Source of the DNA: Batkoa obscura
Lineage: Eukaryota; Entomophthoromycota; Entomophthoromycetes; Entomophthorales; Batkoaceae
Direction of reading: 5' to 3'
Assembly: GCA_030770535.1 (NCBI GenBank)
Contig: JASVEC010000004.1
Location: forward strand, 1,860,001 to 1,924,000
Length of the DNA stretch: 64,000 bases
The first letter of the stretch is position 1; each line of letters starts with the position of its first letter. Under the pieces are notes generated by a model. The model ran no database searches. It had not been told where the DNA came from and worked only from the letters and a program-made list of their open reading frames with translations. Position numbers and translations under genes: made by a program. Shown here piece after piece: positions 12,168 through 25,268 of the stretch.

Positions 12168-12272
12168 ATATGGGGGTGTATTTTTGTGTTTAAGAATTTT
12201 ACTAACAATCTTTCCACTCAAATAACGCTTAAAAAATGGAAAAAAATGAAGCCAAAAAAAACACCCCCATAT
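12168..12272 (-). mobile_element. MITE copy 2 (105-bp family)
   Basis: One of the best-preserved copies. It starts ATATGGGGGTGTATTTTTG and ends ACACCCCCATAT, with the internal TTTCCACTC...AAAAAATGGAAAA hairpin. Ends are flanked by TA. Confidence 0.8.
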
Positions 12273-12337
12273 TTTTTTTAAAATTTTATAAAATTAAATT
12301 AATAGATTTAAAACTAAAATGATAAATTTAAATGTAT

Positions 12338-13234
12338 GTGAAATATCGGTTCATTAGCTCTAGGATTGATTATAATATAATAATCAATTCAGAGTTCCTT
12401 ATATAGATTTGCTGTGAGAATTGCTACCACCTGATTATGAAGAACTTATTGTCCATGTTTTAATGTCCATACTTGCCAACTAGAATAAGGAATAACTGTT
12501 ATAATGTTCCTTATATATAGCCACCCAGTTGGAGTATAAAAGAGATTCTTCAACATGATAACTCGAGGCTTTTTGATTAAATCATTCCCTGATATTGTAC
12601 CTTTAATATAGTCATTAAGTTTTATAGTATTTTACGTAGATTTTACAGTAATATTTTCTATTCTATTTACTTTACATAGTTCGTAGCTTATTACATACTA
12701 CTCCTATTAATTATAAGAACAAATGCTTATTTCAGATATAAATAAAATAACATAAAATAATAATTATTTGCTGTTATAACTGTGAAAGTTGGTACTTAGT
12801 GGTTATAATTAAAAGCAGCTCTTGCTTGATTAACTAACCTTGAGTCGAACAGTCTTAGTTTATATAACTAAGGTAGACTTAAATTAATACAAATAATACG
12901 TAATAAGCTACGAACTATGTAAAGTAAATAGAATAGAAAATATTACTGTAAAATCTACGTAAAATACTATAAAACTTAATGACTATATTAAAGGTACAAT
13001 ATCAGGGAATGATTTAATCAAAAAGCCTCGAGTTATCATGTTGAAGAATCTCTTTTATGCTCTTTGCAATGTGAAGTTAGAAATTCTCACAGCAAATCAA
13101 AACAAGGAACTCTGGATTGATTATACCACATGGATCATGGTCAAATTGATTACAAGACTACCACTAGTTTTGCAAACAAGCTAAATGATTATTATCTTAT
13201 AATTAATCCGAGAGCTGATAAACCAACATTTTAC
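12338..13234. repeat. Two LTR-like copies forming a long inverted repeat
   Basis: Related to the solo LTR-like unit at 2677-3285. A minus-oriented partial copy starts at 12338 (GTGAAATATCGG) and runs to about 12710. A plus-oriented partial copy starts at 12782 (GTGAAAGTTGG) and runs to about 13234. The inner segments 12529-12710 and about 12890-13064 are near-perfect reverse complements, giving arms of roughly 170-180 bp around a spacer of about 180 bp. Both are fossils without coding capacity. The close match of the arms suggests a fairly recent inverted duplication. Confidence 0.65.
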
Positions 13235-13262
13235 AATTTGTTTTATATAGTTTATAGCTTAT

Positions 13263-13368
13263 TATGTGGAGGTGTTTTTTGGCTTCATCATTTTTTTAAA
13301 TCTTTTAAGCACTATCTGAATGGAAAAATCATCAATAAAATTCTTAAACATAAAAATACATCCCCATT
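13263..13368 (+). mobile_element. MITE copy (105-bp family), diverged
   Basis: Runs from TATGTGGAGGTGTTTTTTGG to ATACATCCCCATT and keeps the order of internal blocks (CTTCATC, CTTTTAAGC, TGGAAAAAT, AAAATTCTTAAACA). It lies just past the LTR-like inverted repeat. Confidence 0.7.
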
Positions 13369-13799
13369 TAAGCAGTTTTTGCTTTTTCAACCTATAGCTG
13401 GGTATTTTTATTTGACTTTTAAAACCCTATAAAAAACCCAGCATAAATCTATGTACCTATATTTCATACTTAAAAAACGAAGATTTAATTATAGATTAAT
13501 TATAAAATTTAGCTATTTTGATAAAGCTAAAGTAAAAAGTATATTCAATATAAAACTAGAAGCAATAGAGCTATATTAAGTTTTTCATGAGTTTAAAACA
13601 ATATCTATTAGTTAACTTATACCAGTGAATTACTATTATATCTTCCTTTACTCACCTCCAAACTCAAACTTCCCATAACTATCTAATTGATCCTATTTTC
13701 CAATCCATAGAAAATTCTTTATCCTTACAAAGCCCAAAAATTCACGAATGTCAAAAACTACCATTTTTTATATAGAAAAAAACACATAGACACTTAAAA

Positions 13800-16700
13800 A
13801 TGGCGCAAAAGCGAGTGAATCAAAGCATTTTACAAAAGCAACTTAGTAGTATCCGGGACCCGAATACAGAACGTGTACGTAGTAGTCGAGTAAGTAAATA
13901 TAAAGATTCTTTTATTTTTAGTTCTCGAGAAGCTGCTGAGTTAGATATCAACTCTATCTTTGATATCGGTGCTGAAGGGTTTAATAGTTTATTAGGGTTA
14001 GAACCTAAATTAAAAGCATTCGAACAGAGCTTGTTTTCAAGTAAAATTAAGGAAGTCGATAGAGTGTTATTGACTAAGGCAGATAACATCAAATTAGATA
14101 ATACTATTGAATTGTTTTTAACTTTAATTAGCCCCTATTTTTTGATTTCTCATACTGGGAAGGTGTTGGAATGGTTAATTCGTAGATTTCGAATTAATGA
14201 GTTTAACGTGGATGCAGTGTTGCGTTGTATCTTACCTTATCATGATACTCCCTCTTTTTTAAAGATGTTAAGTATTTTAAATATCGAACATGATACTTAT
14301 TGGAGTCCATTAATTGGAATTAGAAAATCGAAAGTAACATTTAATAGAGAACAATTTATTAAGATAACCCTTAAAGATAGTCAAATTTTAAATTTTATGA
14401 TTCAAAGTGCAATTACTTTTGCTAAAAGTACACCCAATTATTCATCTTTCTTTTCATTTTATACTGGATTTATGTTGGGTTATTTACAACAATGTTCTTC
14501 TATTGAAGAGAAAATATTGAATTTATTATTACCAAGTTTGCTAAATGGAGTTCAACATCAATGTAAAGATTTTCGATTAACAAGTTTAATTTTATTTTTA
14601 CATACTGCTTCAAAGGTTTCTTTTACTAAAGATATGGTATTTAAATTTATGGATTTATTATTAAAGAATGAATTTGATATTCATTTTAAAGTCACTTCTC
14701 TAGTTAAATTGGCTTCTTCTCAAAAGAATTGTTTTAATACTAAGAATCGTCATGAATTATTATTTGATTGGGTTGTACAACAAAAGAATTTCGATAAAAT
14801 ATTATTACCCATTGCTAAGGAATTTGATATTGAAATAATTTATGAATATTTAATTATTGAATTAATTAATTTAGTTATTGAACAATCTGAGAAATATGAA
14901 TTATATCATCAATTAATTAATAAATTAATAAGTATGATTAATGAAGTTGGTGGTAATATGGTAACTAAAGTATCAATACATTTATTTGATCAATTAATGT
15001 TAAATCAACAAAATAATAATAAATTCATTGGAGAAATATTTCAGTTAATAAATAAAAAGAATAGTTCAATTGTACAACAAATTATAGGTAAGAAATTAGA
15101 ATTATTAGTACAACAATATGGATCAGAATCTGAACAATATAATTTAGCATTGAATTTTTTTATTTTACAATTTCAGCATTCTACTTCTTTACCATTAAAA
15201 GAAACTAATTCTTCATTAGAATTAAGTTTAATTCATTCTAATAGACAATATCGTATAGCTGCAATTAATAAATTGAATTTATGTTTAAAAACTCAAGAGC
15301 CATCAATTTATGCTTCATTTTATCCAGGATTAATAGAGAATTTAAAAGATAATAATATGGAATTAGTACAAGTAACATTAAATTTATTAAAAGAAAATCC
15401 AAAATTAGTGAAAGAAATTGGAGCCCATAAATTGTGGGATAATATTAAAATATTACCTAATCAATTTAAATTAATTGGCTATGAATTAATATTAACAATG
15501 GAATTTATGAAAGATAATTTATTATTATGTTTACCTTATTTAATTGAAGGTTTGATTTATGATGGTAATAATCAACAAATTCTTCAATTAATTAATTCTA
15601 AATTAAATAAAAATTTAATGCAATTATCCCCATTTTTAATACAAAATAACATCAATTTGAATAATCAACAAACAAATTTTATTAATTATAATATAAATTA
15701 TATTCAACAAACAGTTAAAAATATTCAAAAATCAACAAATTCAATTGAATATATTAATCAAACTATTCAATTAGCTAATATTCATACTAATGTTGTAACT
15801 AAACAAATACTTTTAATTATTGCTGTATTAGGATTTCAAAGTGTTTATGATCAATTAACAGTAAAACAAGTGAAACAAATATCAATTAATTTATCTAAAT
15901 GTATTGAGAAATTCATAACAATAATTAATTTTAATATTCAAGAAACTAGTTTATTGAATTTGGAAGAATGTATTACTAATATTATTAATTATCATTCAGT
16001 TAATAATGATAATAATTCTTATTTAATTACAATTTCTTATTGTATTAATACATTAATGAAAGTAGATCAAGATAAAATAGAAATTCAATGGTTAAGTTTA
16101 AAACAAGAAGAAAATAGTAAACAAAGTAAATTAGCAATTATTATTACTACTTGTTTTTCATTAATATGTTTAAAATCATTAAATATGTTTAAATTAACAT
16201 TAAGTAAATTAATTGTTAATTATTTAATTAAAGATCAATTGATTAAATTTATTTGTTATATTTTATTAATTCAAGATATCAATTATTTAATTAAATCACG
16301 TGCATTAATCTTATTATCTTATACAATTCAACAAAGTAAATCAATAATAGATTATCAGTTATTATTACCATTTATTTTAATATCATTAAATAATAATAAT
16401 GAATTAATTCGACAAGCAGCAATAATTTGTTTAGATTCTATTAATAATTTATTACAATCTTATTTAAATGAAAAATTCAAAAAATCAATACTCATTTTTG
16501 GTAAAAAAGAATTTTATCCAATTCAAGATAAAAGTATTAAATATTTAACATTACAATCATTTCATTTTTTAATTATTCAATTATTATTAAATAAAAAAGA
16601 TATTATTCGTTCTAAGATAGGAATTAAACAAATAATTAAAAAAATATTAAACATCAATATACCAAAGAGTAATTTTGCAATTAAACATGGACTTAATGGA

Positions 16701-17315
16701 CATTCACGTGAACCAAATAATTTACATAATATATTTATGGAATTTATATTATCAATAATTCAACAATTTGAACAAGAAATACCACAAATATTATTATTAC
16801 AATTAATTGAAGATATTGAATGTAAATCAAAATTAAAATCATTATCTGTATTAATTTCCAATTTATTAAAACAATTATCCGAAATTGAAAAAATTAATTT
16901 AATACAATGGGAATTATTACAACAATTATTAAATTTATTTACACCTGAATCATTAAAAATATTAGATAATAATAAAGATCGATATATTAATATGATGACA
17001 TATTCTTTAGGATTAATTAATTTAAATGAAAATAATCAATCAATATGTGAATTAGTATTAAATAAAATAACACCTCAATTATTTATTAGTTTAAGTATTA
17101 ATAGTCAATCTAAATTATTAAGATCATTAATGGTAGTTAATTGTTATGAAGATAATCATTTAGCTTCATTAGCTAAAAAAGTGTTATTAAAATTACCAAT
17201 AACATATGAATCAGTAGTAGATACATTAAATGAAATTAAATCTCAAATTACAATTAATGGAAATAATAATAATAATAATAAAAAAATTAAACTAATTGAA
17301 ATTGAAGGAGATTTA

Positions 17316-17354
<39 letters not shown>

Positions 17355-20308
17355 TTATTAACTCGTCCATTTATGCAAATGACTACTTTGTTAGAAGTAT
17401 TAGATGATCAATTAGAAACTCATCAATTAATTAAATTAATTCCTAATTTATTTTCATTATTATCTTTATTAATTGAATTACCATCTGATTTAATTCATAC
17501 TTCAATTAATTATATTTATCAATTATTATTATCTATATTAACAACAATTTTTAATAATAATCAACAATCAACAATTAAAATTAATGAAAATTCAACACGT
17601 ATTGATTTAGTTGTTCAATTATTAAGATTATCTTCCTCCCCACAAGTACATCATCAAGCATTATTATTAGTATCAGCCATTGCTACAGTTCATCCAGAAA
17701 TTGTATTATTACATGTCATGCCAATCTTTACTTTTATGGGAGCCAATGTATTACAAAAAGATGATAATTATTCCTTTTTTATAATTCAACAAACATTAGA
17801 AAAAATTATACCACCTTTATTAAATAGTTATCGACAATCAGCTATGGACGAAGAAGATTCTAATTTTGAATTAATATATAATTCAAAACCAATTATTAAA
17901 GTATTTGTTAATGCTTTATTACATATTCCTCAACATCGAAGAGTTAATTTATTTACTACATTAATTAATATTATGGGTTCCGAATTTTTATATGTAGTAT
18001 TAGCTACTATATTAGAGATTTATTCTATTAAATATTGTCATGGATATAAAGAAGAAGCAAACAAATTCAAAGAATTTTGTTTAGAAATTAGTACTCAATT
18101 TAATCCAACAATTCAAGTAAGTGTTATGGCCCAATTGTTAAAAAGTTTATTAGATTTACCCAATGAAAAAGTAGAAAATAAGGATTATTCTAATGTCAAA
18201 AATTTATTTCCAATTCAAGAAGCAACAGATAAACAATTAAGACATTATAAATTTTCAATAATGAATTTTATTAAATTAAATTTAAATAGTAAATCCTTTT
18301 TATATATGTTATTAGAAATTGAAGCCAAAAGTAAAGAAGCTAAACAATTGGATGAAAATTATATTAATGTAGCAGAAAGTTTATTATTAATTGTAGATGA
18401 TTTAAGAGCTTATTTAGTTGATTATTCAACTCGAGAAAATGTCAATTTAACAACTAAGAAATTTTTCAAATCTTTAGTAGCATTTGAATATGATATATTA
18501 AATGATACAATTAATTTATTATCTTATCCCTGTTTAACTTTATTTTTAAAGAAATTGTTAATGCATTCAAGTTCCACTATTCGATTCCGATCTATGCAAT
18601 TATTAGAAAGTAAATTGGAAAAGATTCATACTCAATTAGCACTTAATGAAGTTAAAAATTTTCTTGAATTAGTACCCATTTTAGTTAATTTGATTCAAAT
18701 GGAACAAGAAATTCAATTAAATAAACAAACTGCTTTTAATTGTTTAGGTCAATATATTATGTGTTTTTCTAAACATCATAATATTACTGAAAGTAAATTC
18801 TTTTCAAAGAATGTTCTTCCTTTATTATTGAGTAAAGATGGTCTTAATTCAGAAGATTTAAGTATATTTGCTTCTTCTTGTGTAGTTTCATCTTATATTT
18901 GGTAAATTTTTATTATTTATTTATTTTATTATTTATTAATTTTTTTTTATATAGTCAAGAATTAGATAGTATTATAATTGAGCATATTCCTATTATTATG
19001 CCAATATTAATGAAACAAATGAAAGTATCCATTTCAATTTCTACTGATTTCGATAACTCCACTATTTGGATGGCTCAATTTTTATTATTAGATGCTTTAT
19101 TTGTTAAATTAGCTAAATTTATGGCCCCATATTTAGAAACAATACTTACCCTTTTAATTGAATTTAAAGTTCAATTAGATCACATGGAAGAATTAATATT
19201 AAAAGATAAAGTATCTTCACTATTAATATTGTTAAATAGAGAAATTGAAGCAAGAATATTACTTCCAGTAATCTTTAAATTATATACAGTTATGATTGAA
19301 AAGGGTGTAGAATGTACTACGGCTCTTTTTGAAATTGTATCCAAAGTGATGTTAAATTTATCTGCTGATGAAGTGGAAAAGTGTTATATATTATTATTTA
19401 AATTTTATTTAGAATGTTTTGATTTTAGAGATAGTTATAAAAATATAGGAGAAGAGGTAAATTTATTTATTAATAGAATTTTAATTTTTTTAATATATTT
19501 TTTAGAATATTTTAAAAATTGAAGAAATTATATTACAAGGCTTTTTATTATTAGTTATGAAATTAAGAGATGATATGTTTAAACCTATCTTTTTAAAATT
19601 AGGAGAATGGGCATGTATTGAATTAAGTAATACTTCTCATGGAAATTCAAGATTAATTACATTCTATCATTTAATTTCTTTATTATTATCTAATTTAAAA
19701 CATATCTTTGCGCCTTATTTTATTTATACAATGGATCATGCAATTGATACCTTAGATACATTTGAAATTATAGAAGAAAATAACTTATTATGGAAATATT
19801 TGTTGAAATCAATTACACTTTCTTTACAATTTGATACGGAAGGTAAATTTATTATTATTATTATTATTATATCTTATTAATTACTAATTATTTTTCTTTA
19901 AATTTTTTAGGTATTTGGACTATGGATACATTTAATAAAATCTTACCTAAACTAGTTAATCAAATGGATAAAGTCACCTGTTTAACACTCTCTGAAGAAT
20001 GTTTAATTCCATGTTTTGATTGGTTATGTCAAGCTGTTTCTGGTCAAACCAGTTGGAAGAGTTTAAATTCTGCTATTTTATTAAAAACTCGATCCAAGAA
20101 TATTAATGTTAAATGTATGGCATTGAAAATATTAAGAGCGTTTTATGTAAGACAAGGTGAAGCTTTCTTACCTTTCTTACCAGAAACAATTCCTTATTTG
20201 GCTGAGGTGATGGAAGACGATGATGACTTAATTGTTAATGCTACAAGAGATTTGATACTTACGATGGAAAGATTTCATGGGGAATCATTGGATCAATATT
20301 TTCGTTAA
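13800..20308 (+). CDS. UTP10: U3 snoRNP / SSU processome subunit UTP10 (HEATR1)
   Basis: Large HEAT-repeat protein of the t-UTP subcomplex needed for 18S rRNA processing and rDNA transcription in the nucleolus. Four exons: 13800-18901, 18955-19456, 19506-19842 and 19911-20308, giving 2112 residues, close to human HEATR1 and longer than yeast Utp10. The N-terminus matches the family: SREAAELDINSIFDIGAEG, LFLTLISPYFL, KVLEWLIRRFRI and the VLRCILPYHDTP block. Then follow many leucine-rich helical repeats and a BP28-type C-terminal region. Two poly-Asn runs (about residues 1157-1161 and 1179-1191, coded near 17265-17355) are low-complexity inserts between helices. The gene is convergent with the phosphopantetheinyl transferase, 60 bp apart. 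Confidence 0.94.
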
Positions 20309-20368
20309 GTGAGAAATTCAGTTTCTTTTTTTTATAACAAATAAATAGACAATGTTTTTATAAATTTA

Positions 20369-21526
20369 TTATTTTAAATCAATTAAAGATACTAGATGAT
20401 AAGGTAATAATAATTCCAAATTTAAATCTGTATTTTGTATTTTTAAAGTGGGTTGAATGGGCTTATATGCTATTGCTATACAATGATCTAAAGAGATATA
20501 TCGTTCTTCAAATTGAAAATCTAATAAAAAAGGAGAGTTTTGTTTTAAAATGTAATTTGTACTATACCAAGATTTATCCTTTTAATTCAATCTAATTAAA
20601 AACTAGGTATTAAATGAACAAATAAATAACTTACTAAATTCTGTTTAGCTGGTTTCTCATTGAGATTGAAATCAATTTCATTTAATGGTAATTGTAAACC
20701 AATCCCAATCCCTTTTAATAAAGCTTCTTTTAAACACCAATATTCCATAAATCGATTTAAACTTGTGTAGTGTTTTGATTTTGAGTGGTGTTTTATTATC
20801 TCATTCCATTCTCTTTTTGAAAACTAAAGATTGATTTTTTAATATATATATGATTATTATTCAATAAAATAAATTAAAATTAAAATAATAAGAATAAAAT
20901 ACTAGTACTTACTTCTCCTTGAAAATCTGATATAAAACTCATTTCATTGATTTCATTTTGAGCTAATTTGATTTGCATTACATCCACACCTAAATGAATT
21001 TGATATCCTGCTATTAATATTGAATAATCGCCATGATGAGCTATATTAAAATCCAAGTTTAATAAACTTGGATACTCTTTTATCAATTTCTAAAAATCCA
21101 TCATTTCAATAAAACTATTATTATTATTTTTTGAATTTAACTAATATTTACTTCACTAACTTTAGGTTTCCCATCTTTTGAATATTCAATTTCTATCTTT
21201 TTCCATAATTCTAATAATGTCTTCTCATTACCCTCAACTGCTTTTTCTTTTTCCAATTCCAATAATATCATAGATATTAACTTATATAGCATTAATCTCC
21301 CAGTTAAAGAAGCTAATTTATCCGATAAATAAGCTAAATTAGTAATCTTTTCTCGTTCATTGATTGTGTTTAATAATCTAATATAAGGTTGTAATTCAGG
21401 TTCAGTGATAAGCCATTGGGAATAATTAAAGAGCCATTTAATAATTATCTAGAATAGATGATAAATAGTCAATTGATTTTAAAGTCAAGTACTTACTTTA
21501 GGTTGTTGATTATCAATAAGAGACAT
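20369..21526 (-). CDS. 4'-phosphopantetheinyl transferase (AASDHPPT/Lys5 type)
   Basis: Transfers phosphopantetheine from CoA to a serine of carrier proteins (alpha-aminoadipate reductase, fatty-acid or polyketide synthases). Five exons; the first codes only MSLIDNQQPK. N-terminal block: SLTGRLMLYK and ELWKKIEIEYSKDGKP. Core: LDFNIAHHGDYSILIAGY, followed by GVDVMQIK (Mg/CoA-binding Asp) and, in the next exon, EYWCLKEALLKGIGIGL, which is the WxxKEAxxK signature. The C-terminal exon reads LDHCIAIAYKP, also typical. Length of about 300 residues fits the family. In fungi this enzyme activates Lys2 for lysine synthesis, so that is the expected main role. Confidence 0.88.
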
Positions 21527-21644
21527 TTAAAGAGATAAAAAAAGTAAATTATTTTAGAATAAAAACTCAAAAAAATTCATTAATTTTTAATACCTCCTTT
21601 TATTTTTGAAAAAAAAGTCACAAATAAAATAAAAAACATTCAAA

Positions 21645-21730
21645 GATAATAATAATAAATAATAATAAATAATAATAAATAATAATAAATAATAATAAAT
21701 AATAATAAATAATAATAAATAATAATAATA
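21645..21730. repeat. 10-bp tandem repeat (AATAATAAAT)
   Basis: Seven to eight near-perfect copies of AATAATAAAT upstream of the phosphopantetheinyl transferase start and just beyond the Mg2+ transporter stop. Confidence 0.85.
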
Positions 21731-21735
21731 GTATA

Positions 21736-23261
21736 TTATTTTAAACTTCTTTTAGCATACCAATGTAACCCACTACCAAATAGAATAGCTAATAACAAAG
21801 ACCCAATTAGGATACCTACGAACCAATAAATCGTATTTTCATCTGGATTATCATCATCTGTTTTTCCTAATACTTCAATATTCATACCCCAAATACCTAA
21901 TAATAATAATTAATAATCGCTAACATTAATAACTATATAATTTATGATAAAACTAGAATTAAAAAATAAATTGCTTACCAGTAGTTAATAAAAATACAGA
22001 AAATATAGCACCAAGATAAGTTAATAACATAGATTGATCAAAAGTACTATTATTATTTCTTATATATTTTAAAGTTAAAGAATCCATATAATTACTATAA
22101 CTTCGAGTTAATGTTTTTTCTAAATGAATACAATTTTGCATCATGGAAGTTATATGATCTAGAATGGGATTAATATATAAAAAAATAGATTAATATCTAC
22201 TTAAAATAAAATACTTACCTTCTACATCCCCAAAATACAATTGAATACCATTATCAAAATCTTTCTTACTGAGTACTCTTTTGGTTAAACCATGACAAAG
22301 GTCCAGTTTATGGGACATTAATTTACTGATCGAAAATACTTGTTGTTTTAATACATTCAATTGATAAATTGTTTTTTCGGTAAATGCTTTAGAACTATCG
22401 ATTTCAGGGAGTAATATTAAATCTTCTAATTTTTCGGCTTCAAGGATGCACGCTTTTAATAATGGATCGAGATTGTCAATCACTTGATCTAATATAGCAT
22501 AAGCTATCCAACCCGTTGAGTTATGATTTTTTGATTTTAATGCTTGTAAGCGTTGTAATACACGTTCACGATGGGGAAGGTAACTATTACTTATCTATAT
22601 ATTTTATAAAAAATAGTTAAAGTCAAGTATCTTAAGTAAATTAACCAAATCTTACCGTAATTATACCTTTAGTCGTAATAATATTATAAATATTACAACT
22701 ATTAATTTCCATCTCAAAAATACTTTGTTTTTCATTTACACAACTGGTAGTTGATTGATAACTTAAAAAATCATAATTTTTTAATGTTTCTAAACTTTCT
22801 TTGGAATTTTGAGTGTATATTGTTTCCACCGAATTCATATCTAATTGAAATACTTGTTTAATTAAATTTAATTCGGAACTGGTAGGATTAATTAAATCAA
22901 TCCAATAACTTTCTGAATTTAAATAAGTTTTCCAAAGCTCTAAATCTAAACAAGTTAAACTATCTAATGTTCTAATACCTTCTGTAAACGAATAAAACAT
23001 ACATCTTTTTAATGAAATTAATTCTGGTATTTGATATAATTTTTCTTCTTCATAATTTGAACTATGGCCTTTCTCTTTTAAATAACTTTCTAAAGCTTCA
23101 AAATTAATAGTTGAAGATTCTCGCAAAGTATAAGATTTGGTGGAATTCGAAGTTTCTGGTGTTTGATAATCTTTGATAATATTAGGTTCACAAAATGATG
23201 GGCTTAAGGTTGATTCTATAATTGGATCAGGTAATAACAAGATAGAGGGTGGACGTGGCAT
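21736..23261 (-). CDS. CorA/Alr-like magnesium transporter
   Basis: Two-TM metal ion channel of the CorA superfamily. Four exons. The N-terminal cytosolic domain includes WIDLINPTSSELNLIKQVFQ and LDMNSVETIY, and then HNSTGWIAYAILDQVIDNLDP, which are CorA landmarks. The third exon ends with the first membrane helix (SMLLTYLGAIFSVFLLTTG). The last exon opens with GIWGMN, the invariant GMN motif of the pore, then an acidic loop (TDDDNPDENT) and the second helix (FVGILIGSLLLAILFG). The order of elements and the terminal TM-GMN-TM hairpin make the family secure. Localisation (plasma membrane versus vacuole) cannot be told; no mitochondrial presequence is visible. Confidence 0.9.
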
Positions 23262-23832
23262 TCTTTATGATTTCTTAAATTGTAATTCTTTTTTTTAATG
23301 ATTGACCATAACTTAGTACTTAGTTATTTACCCTCTTTTATTTTTATTTTTATACTTGTTGAAGGAGCCTTGGGGTATTTAAATTGAATTAAACACTTTT
23401 ATTTAGATTTAATTGAGTTCTATTTAGAAATTGAATTTAGTAAATTAAAATTTTATCAAATTGGAGGACTAGGCTTAAAGGGAATTAATTTTTTATATTA
23501 AGTAATAATTAAATTTATAAGAAAATAATAATAGTCAAGTAATTAATTAAAGTGGTGGATTTTATTTGTTAAGAATAATTTTTTTAAACTTTGTACAAGT
23601 ACAAGATATTATTATCTTTATTTGTATTAAAACAAGATTTAATTTATCTTTAACTATAACATTTAAAATGAAATATGCTCATAAATAATATAATACCTTT
23701 AAATTGATTTCTAAATTTATTAAAAAAGCGCTTAAATTTTAAAAAACTAAGTTTATAAATCATATTAAGAGAAGGTTAAAAAAAAGTGGATCAAATATTA
23801 TCTAACTACTCAACTAACTTTACTTTAAATAC
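23262..23832. other. Intergenic region, no feature seen
   Basis: 570 bp between the Mg2+ transporter start and the end of the GDP-mannose transporter, both on the minus strand. It is AT-rich with no repeat or RNA gene recognised. It should contain the transporter promoter. Confidence 0.4.
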
Positions 23833-25268
23833 TTAATTTTTTTTATCTAATTCATTCATAGCAATAGGTAGAACGTTATCATTATTATCTTCTTGTTGAT
23901 CTGTTAATTGTTGATAATCATTACTAGCCATATTTGTTTTTTCCTGTATTTCTTGTTGTTGCCAAGTCTTGGCTTTGGAGTAAAATATACCTGCAAGGAA
24001 AGCTATATAATTTATAATTAATAAAAATAATAAAACAAATAATAAAATATATTATCTTACCAATTATAATAGCCATGATCTTTGGTGTAGTGACTTCATC
24101 TTTAAAATAAAGCATACCAATAATGGCTATTGGTAATTTATTTAAAGCTCCTGTCATTCTATAAATATATTGTTAAGGATTTCAAATCAAAAATAATTAA
24201 TAATAATATTACGAATAAGTAGTTGAATTTGTAACACGAATACACCAAGCACTAGTATAAGAGATAGCGAAAGCGGATAAACCCGATACAACTAAAGCTT
24301 TTAAAAGGGAGTACAATAATTCGGAATTAGCTTCATCAAAACTAAAAACAACGGTTAATCCTATTTTTTTTAAAATTACAAAAGACTTACTAAAAAGCAT
24401 ATAATCCTGGCCAATTTTCTGTGAGTAAACTGAAAGTTAAAAATAGGGGAAGAGTCAATAAGTTATTAAAATAAACGGTATCAAAATCTTTGAAATTCAC
24501 TGTTTTGATCACCTTTCTCATAAATAAAACAAAGACAGCGGAAGAAATACAATTCAAAAACATCCAAAAATAGCCTTCAGCGTTAAAGTCTAATTCTGCC
24601 CAGCCACCAACAATACTACTTAATACCTGTTTGGAAATTAGTTTATATCTTATAAAGTTATTAAAGAATGAATAAATTTACCATTAATCCAAAGGAAACT
24701 AACATAGCATTCGTTACTTTACTTTTAAATAATAAATTTTCTCCATAAGCAACCGCAATAATTGTCAAGTTTTTAAAGATGGTAAATAATGCAACTGGTA
24801 AATGTTCTAAACTAAAAAATAGAAAAATTATTAATACATTCAACTTTTAAATCGATAAAAATAACGAATAAGTTACCTTTTTCCACCAGTATACAACATA
24901 GCAGCCATAAGAAAAGAAACTGGGAACCCTAAAGAAAGGGATAAATAAAGCATAAAAATAAGATATTATTAAACTTACATTTCTTTCCATCCACTAAATT
25001 AAAACTACGAAATTTCAATAACTTAAAAGTACCAAATATTTGAACTAATCCAACAGAAAAACCGGCCTGACAAAGATAAGTTTAATATTAATAAATAACT
25101 TAATAGTAATAAATAATAACTTACTTGGATAGCTAACAATAAAAACACAATAGGGGTTTTTTTAAAATACGATAATACTAGTTTATTAACCAAAGTCATC
25201 AGTATGGAAGATAAACAATAAGCTAATATAGCACTAACACTACTTAATTTTGCCTTAGGTGCTTCCAT
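23833..25268 (-). CDS. VRG4: Golgi GDP-mannose transporter (VRG4-like)
   Basis: Imports GDP-mannose into the Golgi lumen in exchange for GMP, feeding mannan and glycolipid synthesis. Many small exons. The first starts [20 protein letters not shown], a membrane helix with NKLVLS. Diagnostic motifs are [17 protein letters not shown], then [18 protein letters not shown] (FKNLT dimer/substrate motif) and [17 protein letters not shown], which carries the GALNK nucleotide-binding motif. The C-terminal tail is cytosolic and hydrophilic with Gln/Asn and acidic residues, unlike the short Lys-rich tail of yeast Vrg4. Fungal mannan-type glycosylation is implied. Confidence 0.92.

Larger units (their letters stand above)
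11098..13799. other. Gene-free AT-rich spacer with MITEs and an inverted repeat
   Basis: About 2.7 kb between LSM4 and UTP10. Bases 11290-12160 are almost purely A and T with few G or C. Then follow a MITE (12168-12272), a pair of inverted LTR-like copies (12338-13234) and another MITE (13263-13368). The open frame 13130-13432 is assembled from repeat sequence and is not taken as a gene. The last 260 bp upstream of UTP10 should hold its promoter. Confidence 0.6.

Noticed and set aside
13130-13432. 100-codon open frame
   Set aside because: It spans the LTR-like repeat and a MITE, so it is repeat sequence open by chance.
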